From: Rhizophagus sp. LPA8_4_AMF
Taxonomy: Eukaryota > Glomeromycota > Glomeromycetes > Glomerales > Glomeraceae
Reading direction: 5' to 3'
NCBI GenBank assembly: GCA_021464525.1
Contig: JADRCO010000025.1
Span: 1-64,000, forward strand
Length of the DNA: 64,000 nucleotides
Part shown: in pieces, positions 48,549-60,939 of the stretch
Layout: each line of letters starts with the position of its first letter
Position numbering within the stretch: the stretch's first letter is position 1
Notes under the pieces: model-generated
What the model saw: the letters and a program-made list of their open reading frames with translations, nothing else
The model's database searches: none
Told to the model about the DNA's origin: nothing
Made by a program: the position numbers and the translations under genes

Positions 48549-50164
48549 CTACTTTTCTAGAATCAATCGAATTGATCTCCAGATCGATCCAAACGTAACA
48601 TTACTCTTCGTAGACGGTAAAGGACGACTGTAAGTGTAAGCTTCCGAATTATATTCTGATGTTGCTTCCGATTTATATTCTGATGCTATTTCATTATTCA
48701 TAATACCTGAAAATAACTTTCCCATCTCTGATGTCCTAAATAATTCAAGTGTTCGCACAAATTCTGCATTACCTAGACATGGATCATCATTCAATAGAAA
48801 TTCAGGACTAAATCGTGGCCATATAAAAATTGCGTCTGTTCCTTCAGAGCCACGAAATCCAAATTGCTTTCGTAACTCCCTAATTGATGGTCTTTTTCCA
48901 GGATTTGGATCCCAACATGCATTGATAATCTTACGATATTTATCAGGAGTATCCTCAGTAAACTCTGGGCGGAGACCTCCAATGATTTCAGTTGCAAGAT
49001 ACAAATCATGCTTTCTATCAGCGAATGGAGGTCGACACGAAGTCAATTCCCATAAGATCATTCCAAAACTATAAACATCACTGGCCTTAGTGTATTTCTT
49101 GCCATTAAGAACTTCTGGAGCAACGTATGGCAAAATACCATAGATTTTCTTATCATATTTATTATAATTCAAAGGGCGCGCCAGACCAAAATCGGAAATC
49201 ATAGGATAGAAGTGGTGACGGCTCCATTCCGAGCCACCATCTTCCGATGTAAGACTGAAGATATATTCAAAAACAAGGACATTTCCAGAATGTAAATCAC
49301 AGTGAATAATACCTATGCTATGCATCGCATCCAATGAACTGGCGAGTATATAAGCAACTTTTGCTTTATCATGCCAAGTAAATGAGTCGCGATTTTTTTT
49401 AAGAAAATCACGTAGGTTGCCATTAGCATATTCGATCACCATCAGATATTCTTCTGTTTCTGGATCTTGTGTGATGCCATAAAATCGAGTAAACATAGAA
49501 TTAAATTGGTTGCGTACATGTACCCTCACCTAAATTCGTATGAAGCTATGATTATTAACTGATTTAATGCAAAATAACCAATAACATTATTTGCTGATAC
49601 CTCACGAAGGAAATCTTCCACACAATTTTTTGCATCATCGAGTTTTTTAAGGGCGACTATCATATTTGGATTGGACCATTGAGCAGAACCATCAAGTCTC
49701 AAATTTCTGGGTCCTTTTTTCCATATTGCCTTAAAGACTGAGCCAAATCCTCCTCTAGCTATAAATTCAATATCGGTAAATTCGTCGTACGATATCCATT
49801 CCAACCATCCATGTTTTTCTACACGAGATTGCCATTTTATAATAAATTCATCGACAAGCTGATTATCACTAGTCCAAGGTTTGTCATCACACCGAGGACA
49901 AAATCCGTAAGTAAAATTCAGTCTCTTTTTACATTTAAAACATTTTTCGCGTGCCTTATCACGCAATGTCACTTGAAATTCACCGGAAGAATCTCGGATG
50001 AGGATCAAATCTCGCTCGCTTACGATTGTACCTTTAGTTAATTTTTTCGAGTCTAGAGGTTCATAATGTTCTGAGAAAACAGAATTTTCATCATCTGATG
50101 AGTATCTTCTTAAAAAAAGAGATTGGATGTCTTTATTATTAGAGGAACTACCCCATAAGAAATT
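48549..50164 (-). CDS. TKL-type protein kinase with Cys knuckle (gene F)
   Basis: C-lobe exon 49529-48549 joins an upstream exon ending at 49601 through a 71-nt intron in phase 0, at the same aC/b4 position as in the arrays. The upstream exon has CFKC...CPRC, a PWTSDNQLVDEFI helix, LEWISYDEF, an intact glycine loop IARGGFGSVFKA and VALKK. The C-lobe has IIHCDLHSGN, a genuine DFG (ISDFGLARP) and VAPEVLNG, then a 70-residue tail with YKSEATSEYNSEA repeats. It should be catalytically competent. The 5' end is unsettled: the frame is open to 50164 without an ATG, and a TAG acceptor at 50148 may mark an exon start. This is the ordinary single-module form against which the arrays can be compared. 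Confidence 0.8.
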
Positions 50165-51814
50165 TTACAGTTTATATTTGACATTTTTAAAAGAAGAAAA
50201 GCTGTAAGGCTTAGTGAAATGGTCAGCTATCGATGAACATATTTGTCATGATGCAGGTACTCCTGTGTGACAAAATAAATGAATCACACGGCAGTCTGTG
50301 TGGTAGAAAATTTGCATCGTAAATATTTCGAAGTGTAACCGGTACCACCTCTGTCTATTTTCCTGAACAAATAAATGTGAGAAAAATGGAAAGGAATGTT
50401 ACTTGCCGTACAAGATATTTCCCTCAAGTAAATAATGACGACAAAACCATATGCTTCTATGAAAGGCTGAGGACTTTGCAATTTCGAGATCGCCAGGTAT
50501 TAGTTCAACTTTGCGTCTTTTAGAGATCTCCATGTGAAAAGGTATGTAGATTTCGTATTCATGTGCTTTCATAGAACTCTTGGCATCATACGATGTTAAT
50601 CACGCTTCATATCTCCTTTCTTCCTTTTTCAGCAAGATATAAAGTGTGTAGGAGCTTATGGAAGTTCAGCCAACTTTCCCGCAAAAAACTTTCCCGCGAG
50701 AGTTTAATTGGTACAGGTACGGCGCAGATGTGGTTATGTTGTGATCGTCACAAGTACAATTAAATTTGTACCAACGGTACCTCGTACCCACGACCTAGTC
50801 GAACTTCTGTACCTGCATCACTTTGTCGGCGCATGTTACCAAGGTCTTTATATGAAAAGCGTTGTATTTTTTTTTTGTGCATATACTTTTTAATTTTTAT
50901 TTAAGCTAAGGTTTACATATACGCCTATAAGAAATTTATAATGCCATGGAACAGGTTATTTAAAAATCAAAAAATATATAGAAACTATTACAGTGGTGAT
51001 TTTATACCAGTAACCAAGAATTACAATACTTCGCATCGTTCACAACATATCATGTGATTATCGATATAATGTTTTAACCATCCTCCAAAAGATGGTGATT
51101 TCGGGATAACGATTTTTGGTACTTTCATAAGTATTGTTGCTAATTTATACACTTTTCAATTGTCAGAATTTTATTAAATCATGACATGTTGTATTTACTT
51201 TTATTTTATCTATTTTATTTTAATCATACGGTATTTCTAAAGATTTAATATTACTACCAATACCTTGTATTCTTATTTTATATATTAATTATTTCTTCAT
51301 AATGATCCATTCTAAACATGCGGGTGTATCTATTTGTTTATCTAAATCAGGAACTTTTACTCTTCACGAAACTCTTCATAATTTCGAAGGATATGACACC
51401 CTTTACAGACTTTGTCTTGTTGTTTGACATAATTAATATAAAAAGTTCAATTAAATGTAAGAGATTTTAAAAATTGAAAAAACAGTAATGCCACGTGTCG
51501 CATATGGGTGATCGACGTGAGATTACCAAAAATCGTTGTGTTTAAAGTATAAACCCGGCAGACTATAACAGATAATGTTTTTCAACGCTTTTTAAAATAT
51601 AATGAAATACTGTCATGTTTCTGCACAATAAAATTTGTCCAAAAAGGCTATTAAATATTGATAATCTTGTGTATATTATTTATTATTTATTATCTCACGG
51701 TTCCTAATAACAACTCATGATTTTTTCTTCTTGGGACGCATTTATTTCACCGAAAATGGTATTCAACTTACCGACAGTCATTTCACCGTCATATTAATAT
51801 TATTTCATATAATA
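50165..51814. other. Non-coding stretch upstream of kinase gene F
   Basis: It may contain unresolved 5' exons of gene F. ORFs at 50284-50481 (-) and 50708-50893 (+) have no recognised domain. GC is raised at 50640-50840. Confidence 0.4.
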
Positions 51815-52350
51815 ATGGAAAGATAAGTGGTTAGGCCATCACCGCTAGATGGGTACCAGAACATACGGAGTGGTAGCCATGATCAATAAGTTCTTCAAAA
51901 AGTAGTGATGTTAATAATCATGATTGATATAAGGGGGAATTTTATATATATTTATTATAATATGGGACTGACATATAATATATTTCATTCATTGTAATAA
52001 TGACTATGGATTATAAGTGATTAACATAAACATGTATTATCACCAAAGATTGTAAACTAGATGTACTCCAATTAATGTTACATCCACATTTTATTGATTT
52101 TTTACAATATTTAAGAAAATATAATTACAACAGATATGTAAGTAAAATCAAATTGATACAATTTGCGGACAAAGAACTCTTCAAAATATTTTTTAATATT
52201 CATATTCTATTTTAAGTATTTTAAAATATCTCTAATAATTTTATGCGAATTAATTACATTTTGTTAAATGATAAACGTGAATTTTAATCTAATATTTATA
52301 AAATATAGTGAATATAAACATATGATAATCTATTTCTTAATATTGTATGA
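51815..52350. repeat. Segmental duplication, copy 2
   Basis: The shorter, more diverged partner of 46195-47530, in the same orientation and lacking the internal hairpin repeat. It ends about 75 bp from the stop codon of kinase gene C, so it forms that gene's 3' flank. Confidence 0.6.
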
Positions 52351-52426
52351 ATCATAATATTTATTTATGGATTTCATAGTTAAATTTAGGATTAAAAGGA
52401 ATTATACTATAATATATTCTAAAAAT

Positions 52427-54865
52427 TTATATTGCACAGTCTAAACATTCGGTGTTATTATCAACATATCTTAAATATTGAGTATTTTCATCAATGTATT
52501 CTGGTAGATCTTTTGTATAAGGATTAAGTAATCGAGATGTATAAATAGCTTGAGGATGAATAGCTGATTTGCTATTATTATTTGTGTTTCTATAATTTTC
52601 TGCCTCTTGAAATTGTCTTTTAATTTCATCATCATCTTGTGAACGATATGAATTATAAAATGAAATAATAGTTGCTTCTATTTCAGCAGTATTCGGTCTA
52701 TTGACAGGATTTGAATCCCAACACTTTTCCATTAACTCAATATAACATTTAGGTGCCTCTGGCTCATTGATTTCTGGTCTAATTCCTTTACATATATCTA
52801 ATGCTAGATGATGATCATGTGCACAATTGGCGAAAGGTTGTCTCCCGGTTGCTACAAAATACATGATCATACTAAAACTATATACATCTGCTGCTTGAGT
52901 ATAAGGATTACCTCTTAATACTTCAGGAGCTACATAAGGCATAACTCCATAAATATTTGTTTCGTCCATATTATCAATTTCTCCACATAACCCCATATCA
53001 GAAATATAATTTGAAGTAAACAAATGTATCTCCTTAAATAATATATTTCCTACATGAAAATCACGATGAACCATCTGTTTTTGATGAATCTCTTTAAGAC
53101 CGTTAATAATATCATTTAATACTTTTAATTTAATAAACCAATTAAAATATTTTGAATTATTATTCAACCAATAATTAAAATTTCTACCTTCCGCATATTG
53201 AAGAACCATAATATAATCCTTAGTATCTGGATCTTGAGATATTCCATATACTTTAAGAATTTTATCAAAACTGTTAATTGAATATGCTTTAACCTAAAGA
53301 AAAAAAGGAATAATTAATATGATAAAAAGAAGTATTTATCATAAACTAGAATTATATAGAAATGCCGTACCTCATTTATAAATATATTATTGATACGTTG
53401 TGAATTATCTAGACATTTTAATGCAACTTTTTTATCTGGTTCTCTTATCCATACATTTTTATCTTTATAGTAACCTAATTGGCCATCTCTCCATACTGCT
53501 GAATATACTGTAGCAAAACCACCTCTGCCTATTTTTTCAATGATGTTAAACTGATTATATGGTATCCATTCAAACACTATATCAGATGAATCATAAATTT
53601 TTAATTGCATTTCATGAATCACATCATCAATTCTTTCATTTCCACTGGTCCAATTTATAAAATTGGTTTTAAAATAATCTATTTGACATGGTCTACACCA
53701 TCTATATGGGGTGCTTGTAAACACTTTTTCACAACTTGCACAGTATTTTATAAGATACTTATCATAAAGTACCATAAAATAATCTTCCGTAATTGGATTT
53801 TGTGATATACCATATATTTTAAGTCCAAAATTCTTTATTGAATATTCTTTTAGTACCTATATACCACAAATTGTTATATTAAAAATGCATTTAAAACAAA
53901 TTCATAGAAAAACGTTCATACCTCATTTAGATTTTCAGGGACATTATGTGAGTTGCCAAGACATTTTAAAGCAATTGTTACGTTTGGAGTTCTTGTATAT
54001 TCTTGATTCTTAAAATCATAAAAAAATGGACCATTCTTCCATACCGCTGAATATACTGTACTAGAACCATATTTACCCATTCTTTTAACGTCATTAAACT
54101 GATTGAATGGTACCCATTCAAATATATGGTTAATTTTTACTTGCATTTCTTGAATTACATCATCAATTTTTTCATTCCCACTGGTCCAGTTTATAAAAAT
54201 ATTTTCAAAATAATTTATTTGACATGGCTTACACCATTTATAAAGTATGTCTGTATTTATTTTATCGCATTTTATACAATATTTTGCAAAATATTCATTA
54301 TTAAGAACTATAACAAAATCTTTTGTAACTGGATTTTGGGATATTCCATATATATTAAAAATATTTTTCTTTGTTGAATATTTTTTTATAACCTATTAAT
54401 GCATAAATAAGTAAATAAGAAAAAAAAAAATTTAAATTAACTCATTAGAAATTTACATACCTTATTTAAAAGATTTTCAGTAATATTTTGTGAATTATCA
54501 AGACATTTTAAAGTAACATTCTTATATGGATCTCTTTTACATTCATTCCAACTTCTCCAATATAATGGACCATTATTCCATATTGCAGTATATGTTGTAG
54601 CGAAATCTCCTTTGCTTATTTCTTTAACGTCATCAAACTGGTCGTAAGGTATCCATTCAAATCCAATATCAAATGGACCATCAAATTGTAATTGCATTTT
54701 TTGAATAAAATTATCAATTTTTTCATTTCCACTGGTCAAATTTGTGAACCTTTTAAAATAATTTATTCTACATGATTTACACCAATAATATTTTGTATAA
54801 TTTATTTCACCACATTTTATACAATTTTTACAATTTTTTGTTAATTTTATAATTAAATTACGCAT
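52427..54865 (-). CDS. Kinase gene C: three N-lobe modules and one C-lobe
   Basis: Four phase-0 exons: 54865-54461, 54392-53922, 53856-53371, 53293-52427; about 742 aa. Exon 1 starts at MRNLIIKL and carries CIKC...WCKSC, TSGNEKIDNFIQKMQL, FEWIPY and a degenerate loop (ISKGDFATTYTA). Exon 2 repeats this with MGKYGSSTVYSA. Exon 3, adjacent to the C-lobe, has IGRGGFATVYSA and VALKCL, the best glycine loop in the array. Exon 4 has VHRDFHVGNILF, SDMGLCGE, VAPEVLRG, HPQAIYTSRLLN and the tail ECLDCAI. All catalytic residues except the Phe of DFG (here Met) are present. The C-lobe exon is close in sequence to those of genes D and E, indicating recent tandem duplication. Confidence 0.8.
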
Positions 54866-55371
54866 TTTGAAGTACAGTACTTATTTATTATTGTTTTATT
54901 TTGCACAAAAGATTTTTTTCTTAATATTTCCCGTTTTAAAATTTTGAAAAACGAACGAAAAGGATTGCAATTTTTAATCGACAATATGACTAATCGAAGA
55001 TGCGGTCGAAATTACATGCATCGATTTCGTACAATTACAATTGATTTAATTTTTTATACATTCATTAGGAGGTTACACAAGGAAAATTAATGCAACAGAG
55101 ATCGTCTTTGTATACTGTAACAAACCAAATATTTGAAATTTTTTCTTATTTATTAAAGAATAATCAAATTTCACTATTTTTATGTTTACATTTAAATGAT
55201 TTTATCAAACTTCATTTATTACGTAATACTAAATTCATTAAATAAAATAAAGTTCATGTAACTACCCCTGATCGTGTTCACCGAAAATCACGTGATTATC
55301 GATATCGACAACGACTCACGTGATCTTAAAAATAAGAAATATGATTAATTTTACTAAGTGATATATAACAA
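54866..55371. other. Upstream region of kinase gene C
   Basis: AT-rich, probably the promoter of gene C (minus strand). ACGTGATTATCG and CACGTGATC motifs near 55290-55325 resemble E-box (CACGTG) sites; function not shown. Confidence 0.3.
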
Positions 55372-55455
55372 GCATCAGTAGTATAGCGGTAGAATATTCG
55401 TCCTCCAAGATACTTGAGAAAACGAGTGGCCCGGGTTCAACTCCCGGCTGATGCA
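55372..55455 (+). tRNA. tRNA-Gly (UCC) with a 13-nt intron
   Basis: Acceptor stem GCATCAG/CTGATGC with discriminator A, T-arm CCGGG-TTCAACT-CCCGG, and anticodon stem TTCGT/ACGAG. The loop reads CC-TCC-A before an intron at 55408-55420 in the standard 37/38 position. The A box (TAGTATAGCGG) and B box (GGTTCAACTCC) both fit. Two oddities are C instead of U at position 33 and a weak D-stem with one A-A mismatch. Confidence 0.85.
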
Positions 55456-55469
55456 GTTAAAATACGAAG

Positions 55470-55476
55470 TTTTTTT
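55470..55476 (+). terminator. RNA polymerase III terminator
   Basis: A run of seven T starting 15 nt after the tRNA-Gly 3' end, as expected for Pol III termination. Confidence 0.7.
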
Positions 55477-56713
55477 CGGTATTATTTTTGTGTGTAACTG
55501 TCATATTAGTCATGTTTATGCGCAGTAAAATAAGACCATTAAATATGTGTGTATTATTTATTACTTATTATTTAACATCATGAATGGTTTATAGTTTGTT
55601 TTACTATGATATCTATATTTTTCAGCTTTTTTGAATTACTCTTCAATTTAATCATCATCTCATTATAATTTAGGAGACAATAAATGACATAATTAGTTCA
55701 TATTGACTCACTAACGTAACTACAGTAGCTTCTAGATGCTTCTACTTCATTTATTTTCAGACTAGGATGTAGAGAAAGAGGTAATATACAGAATATTACA
55801 GGTTTATGCTATTTTTGCGGCGGTTACTCTGAAATTAGCAGCTTTAACTCATCAGTACAGGGTTGTCGTCAAAAGTCATTGCAATTTTATATTTTTATGT
55901 TGATTAAAAGGAAAAAATTTCTAAAAGTTACTGAATGATTTCTTTTTTCTAGAAAAGTATTTTTTCTTAATAAAAAGTCAAGATATTAACGCTTTTTATC
56001 TATATATAGCAAATGACATGATCATTAATTCCTATACGGTCCAAATTACAATTCGTCTCATAACAATTATCCTCGTTTAAATAAAATTAATAGTGGCATT
56101 TTGAATAGTAACAATTCCGCATTAAATATCATATTTTTCAATATTTTGAATTGTATTGAAGAATATTAACTTGATGTATAAAGAAAGGAATCTATCGTTA
56201 TTATTAGTTAGTTTTAAGATAATTCATTACATGATTTGACCATTAATTGATATTTGTATGAACGATTCTTTACATTATTATAAATTTACTCACGAATCGC
56301 GATTAATTATCGCATAAATGTATAATATTAGTCTCCCCATATAATTGATTATATTTTATTCTTACACTAATTATACTTTTGTTATGCCAAGTGCATTAAA
56401 TTAAGATTCCATTAAAATAATTATTGCAGATAATTAATTATTGTTCGTTTCATAATAAGCGCTTGCTTCCATGTTATATGAGTCTTTCATTATTATGAAA
56501 TGTTAAGCAATGAAAGATATAACAATGGTTTAAAAGAATTTGTTTCATTACAAACAGATTTATTTTACTTTATCAGCGTTGAACAAGGAAAAATAATATA
56601 TAAGTTTATAACAAAATATTTTTACAATAAATTAGCATATTTTAATTTCTCTACTTGCATGTTCTTCTGGTAATTATAATAACTAAATACATAAACAAAC
56701 ATAACTTATTCTG
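55477..56713. other. Non-coding stretch; duplicated 3' flank of kinase gene D
   Basis: No gene is supported. About 56500-56710 matches the 3' flank of gene E at about 62380-62577 (ATTACAAAC.GATTTATTTTACTT, then GTTGAACAA), so genes D and E were duplicated together with flanking DNA. Confidence 0.5.
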
Positions 56714-58130
56714 TTATATTGCACAATCTAAACATTCCGTACGATTATTAATACATTGAGCATAATCATCAATATATTCAGAAAGATCCTTTGTAAAGGA
56801 ATTAAGTAGTCGAGATGCATAAATAGCTTGAGGATGAATGGTTGATTTGATGTTTCTGTTTGTACTTCTATATTTTTCTGCTTCATGGAATTGTTTTCTT
56901 ATTTTATCATTATCTTGCATTGTTTCAGAACAATATGAATTATAAAATGAAAGAATGGATTTTTCTATTACGGTAGCATTCGGTCTATTGATCGGATTTG
57001 AGCACCAACATTTTTTCATTAAATCAATATAACATTTAGGTGCTTCCGGCTCATTTATTTCAGGTCTAACTCCTTTACATATATCTAATGCTAGAAGATG
57101 ATCATGTGCACAATTGGAGAAAGGTTGTTTCCCAGTTGCTACGAAATACATGATCATACCAAAGCTATATATATCCGCTACTTGAGTATAAGGTTTTCCT
57201 CTTAATACTTCAGGAGCCACGTAAGGCATAACTCCATAAATATTTGTTTCATCTATATTACCAATTTCTCCACATAATCCCATATCAGAAATATAATTTG
57301 AAGTAAACAAATGTATCTCCTTAAATAATATATTTCCTACATGAAAATCACGATGAACCATCTGTTTTTGATGAATTGTCTTAAGACCATTAATAATGTT
57401 GCTTAACACTTTTAATTTAATTAACCAATTAAAATATTTTGAATTATTATTCATCCAATAATTAAAATTTCTACCTTCTGCATACTGCAGAACCATAATG
57501 TAATTTTTTGTATCTGGATCTTGAGATATTCCATAACCTCTAAGAATTTTATCAGGATCATCAAAATTATAAATTGAATATGCTTTAGCCTAGAAAAAAA
57601 ATTTCATTTAAATATTTATGAACTCATAAAAAATTAAATTATAATCTTCATACCTCATTTAAAAATTCATTAGTGATATTTTGTGAATTATTTAAACATT
57701 TTAAAGCAACTTTCTTATCTGAATCTCTTGTCCATTTATTTTTACCCTTATAATAACGTAATGGGCCATCCTTCCACATTGCTGAATATACTGTAGCAAA
57801 CCCACCTTGATCTATTTTTTCAATATCACTAAACTGATTGTATGGTATCCATTCAAAAAATATATCCTTGTAAACATCAAGTTTCAATAGAATTTCTCGA
57901 ATAAAATTATCAATTTTTTCATTCCCACTAATCCAGTTTATAAAATATTCTTTCTGATGATTTATTTTGCATAATATAGTTTTATCTGTACATTGTTCAA
58001 CACAATTTACACAAAATTTCCTCAAATATTTATTATTGAGAATCAATAAATAATCTTTTGTAATTGGATTTTGAGAAATTCCGTATATCTTTTTAGTGCT
58101 ATATTCCTTTATTGAATATTCATTTAGTAT
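56714..58130 (-). CDS. Kinase gene D, intact last N-lobe and C-lobe exons
   Basis: Exons 58130-57654 and 57589-56714, both phase 0. The first carries CVNC (the second Cys pair is disrupted, with a single Cys in ILCKINHQ), SGNEKIDNFIREIL, FEWIPY, IDQGGFATVYSA and VALKCL. The second has VHRDFHVGNILF, SDMGLCGE, VAPEVLRG, HPQAIYASRLLN and ECLDCAI. Together they encode one complete kinase fold of about 450 aa, but no ATG opens the first exon: it starts mid-domain at b4. Translation must therefore begin in the upstream modules, which are broken, or at an unseen alternative start. It may thus be a dying gene whose catalytic part is still intact. Very similar to gene E. Confidence 0.6.
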
Positions 58131-58197
58131 CTATTAATCATAAGCAAAATAAGCAATATTAAAAAGTATTTAATAATTTTGTATAGAAATTTCATAC

Positions 58198-59173
58198 CTT
58201 AAATAATGCAAATTCTTTAGTAATAAAATATTCTAAAACGACTGCATCATCAGAATTTCTTATGTATTCTTTATACACACTATTCCAATATAATGGGCCA
58301 TTCTTCCATATTGCTGTAGCAAGAGTACCTTTTCTTATTGCTTTAATATAATTAAACTGGTTGTAAGGTATCCATTCAAATATTATATCAGTCGGATTAT
58401 CGATTTTTAATTGCATTTTGTGAAAAAATTATCAATTTTTTCATCTTCACTGGACGAGTTTATATTATGCTTAAGATAATTTATGTAACATGGTTTGCAC
58501 CATTCTTCAATTTCCTCATATACATTTGTATATCGTTCGCATTTTAAACAAATTGTCGTCAAATAATTATCGAGAATTAATAAATAATCTTTTGTAATTA
58601 GATCTTGAGAAATTTCATATATCTCTTTAGTGTTATATTCTTTTATTGAATATTCTTTTAAAACCTATTAAACATAAGCAAAATGAGCAATATTAAAAAA
58701 GTACTTAAATAATTCTGTATAGAAATTTCGTACCTTATTTAAAAATTTTTCACTATCAAATTTTTCACTATCAAATTCTTCACTATCAAATACTTCACTA
58801 TCAAGACATTTTAAAACAACCTTTACATTCGGATTTCCATCTCTTATATATTCTTTATACTTGTTATACCAATTTAATGGGCCATCTTTCCATATTGCTG
58901 TAGCAAAATTACCTTTTCTTATTTTTTTAATATCATCAAACTGATTATAAGGTATTCATTCAAAAATTATATCAGTTGGATGATCGATTTTAATTGCATT
59001 GCGTGAATTCAATTATCAATTCTATCATTCCCACTAGTCCAAATTATTTTATTTTTAAAACAATTTTTTCGACATGATTTACACCATTTACAGCGTATAT
59101 TTGGTTTATTTATGTACATTGCACCACATGTTATACATTTTTGTGTATTCAATTTTTTAAACAAGCTTCGCAT
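58198..59173 (-). pseudogene. Decayed first two N-lobe modules of kinase gene D
   Basis: Module 1 (59173-58734) starts at ATG (MRSLFKKLNTQKC), has CITC...WCKSC and WTSGNDRID, but then an in-frame TGA inside the IDN.I helix, a lost base in the QLKIDH region, and TGA in place of the Trp codon in FEW. Module 2 (58664-58198) has CLKC...WCKPC and one lost base near 58419, inside the same helix. Both modules also lack the four residues VYSA after the glycine loop (KGNFATAIWK, KGTLATAIWK), a shared older deletion. Splice sites remain. A sequencing error could explain one indel but not all defects. Confidence 0.7.
58746..58805 (-). repeat. 15-bp in-frame minisatellite (FDSEK repeats)
   Basis: Four tandem 15-bp units (TTTTTCACTATCAAA on +) at the aC end of the first gene D module encode FDSEV-FDSEE-FDSEK-FDSEK on the minus strand. 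The normal family has a single NEFLNEV-like helix here, so the helix was extended by slippage or unequal exchange. Confidence 0.75.
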
Positions 59174-60013
59174 TTTGATGAGCGGGTAATATTATATTAC
59201 TTTATTATATTTCACAGCGGATTTAAAAGATTTTTTAAAATTTTTGAAAGAGGAAACTATTTTTAATTGAGCTGTCATACCAAACAAAAATGTGGCTGAA
59301 TTAAATATCCACACACGTGATATTATCGTTGCCCAATGAAAGAAATGTTACTCAAAATTATTTTGTAATACCAAAATCAAATTTGAAATTTTAACTCTTA
59401 CTGCGCCTTATATATATTACATTCTATAAACAAATCCGCTTGATACGCACATTTTTGTACATATGCAGTTCGGCCCTGAAGAGCAAAGAGTTACCTCAAA
59501 GGTGGGAATATAGTATAATTCGCTTTTTTTATAAAAAAAAAAAGTTTTTATGACTAAAAATTCTTAATAATTAATGCTATTTCATCTTAGAAATAAATTT
59601 CTTAAAATGCATTAAACCTGTAAAAGATATGTAGAACTAATTCTGTATTACAATGAATAAAATCATAGATTGGTCGGCTGTCCAACACTTCATTGTATCT
59701 ATTCAAGTGTATCAATAGCACTATTCAATTCCGGTCGGTTGCTTCTATTTGTGAGATATGTTCGACCGAAAAAGCCCAAAATTTATGGGTCAAAGTTACA
59801 CAAATTCAGATAAATCAAATAAACCAACCCGACCGAAAAATGCACCGACGCGGAATCTACAAGGCTAATAATGATGGAAAAGCGCTTAATATATGAACAA
59901 AAGATTATACGTAAAAGTATCCAAAAAAAATTGTGCCATTTATTTATTTACCCCGCCAACCGACTATCATAAAATCATGAATTGAATATGAAAACATTGT
60001 ACCTGTTATCTCA
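59174..60013. other. Upstream region of kinase gene D
   Basis: No gene is supported. The ORF at 59693-59896 has no domain. CGGTCGG/CCGACCG motifs near 59660-59850 suggest an old small inverted repeat. Confidence 0.35.
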
Positions 60014-60021
60014 CCTATAAT

Positions 60022-60230
60022 TAGGGATGGAAAAAGTTTGGGTTGAGCGACTTGAGTCGGTTCGTTCCATTCGGTTTGGTACATTGGTTCCAAATCGGGT
60101 TTAATAAATTTTGATATATACTGACTCGGATCTGGACCAAAGTGACAAAAACCGATTATGGAACCGACTCGGGTTTTTCAACAGTATCGGTTCGGAACCG
60201 AACCGAACCAGCGAGTCATCCTCATTTCTA
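60022..60230. mobile_element. hAT-type MITE with 8-bp target duplication
   Basis: The element starts TAGGGATGGAAAAAG and ends TCATCCTCATTTCTA, and is flanked by perfect 8-bp direct repeats CCTATAAT (60014-60021 and 60231-60238). TAGGGATG-type ends and 8-bp duplications are the hAT signature. Inside are many CGGTTC/GAACCG repeats in both orientations. No transposase, 209 bp. The perfect duplication suggests recent insertion. Confidence 0.85.
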
Positions 60231-60238
60231 CCTATAAT

Positions 60239-60939
60239 GAAATAATTTCGAGTTCATATTAGAGAATTCTTCACACAGACGGATACTTCATTTCGTAATT
60301 AAACATCTTCAAAAGTTTCTTACCAAATTTGCTAAGAAGACAATTAAATTAGTTTGACACGGGTTTTGGAATTTGGGATTTTTGAGATGAAGCGTCGTTT
60401 TCATGCCCTGCTAACTTTAATAAGTAACTTTGTGTAGGCTTCAATTATTGCCAGTTGTCACAATATTCTCCTATCTATTGTATACTTCCACCAAAGCTTA
60501 TAACACCATTAACTTTTTTACAATGTTTGTTCAATTAAATATCTCGCCCCTGTATGATGCTTAAATCTCGCATTCTGTACTAACAAAAATATGTAAATAA
60601 TATACAAACATTTTTGAGAAAATGTACAGTATGAGTATTTTGCCTGCTCTGCAAGTTTACATAAAGCATCAAAGATGGTTTTGAATGTCATTTTTGACTT
60701 ATTTGACACAATTTTTTTTCGGTTTTTTCGTTAAATCACATGACGTATTTAATTCTGGCCATAATTAAATGATCGGCATAAAAAATATCCTTTTGGAATA
60801 AAGGCGAGATTTAAAGCATCACACATAGGGTAGATTTACCCTAAATTTAAATTACAAGTATTTATTTAAGGGATAGCATCATCTTTGACGTTTGCAGTTA
60901 TTAATCATAAAATAATTATTACTGTCTATATATTTCACA
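60239..60939. other. Non-coding stretch
   Basis: AT-rich. The ORF at 60518-60709 on - lacks a domain. Nothing else is seen. Confidence 0.4.

Noticed and set aside
49526-50008. Start of kinase gene F at 50008
   Set aside because: The codon there is TTG and the frame stays open upstream to 50164, so this is not a natural fungal start.
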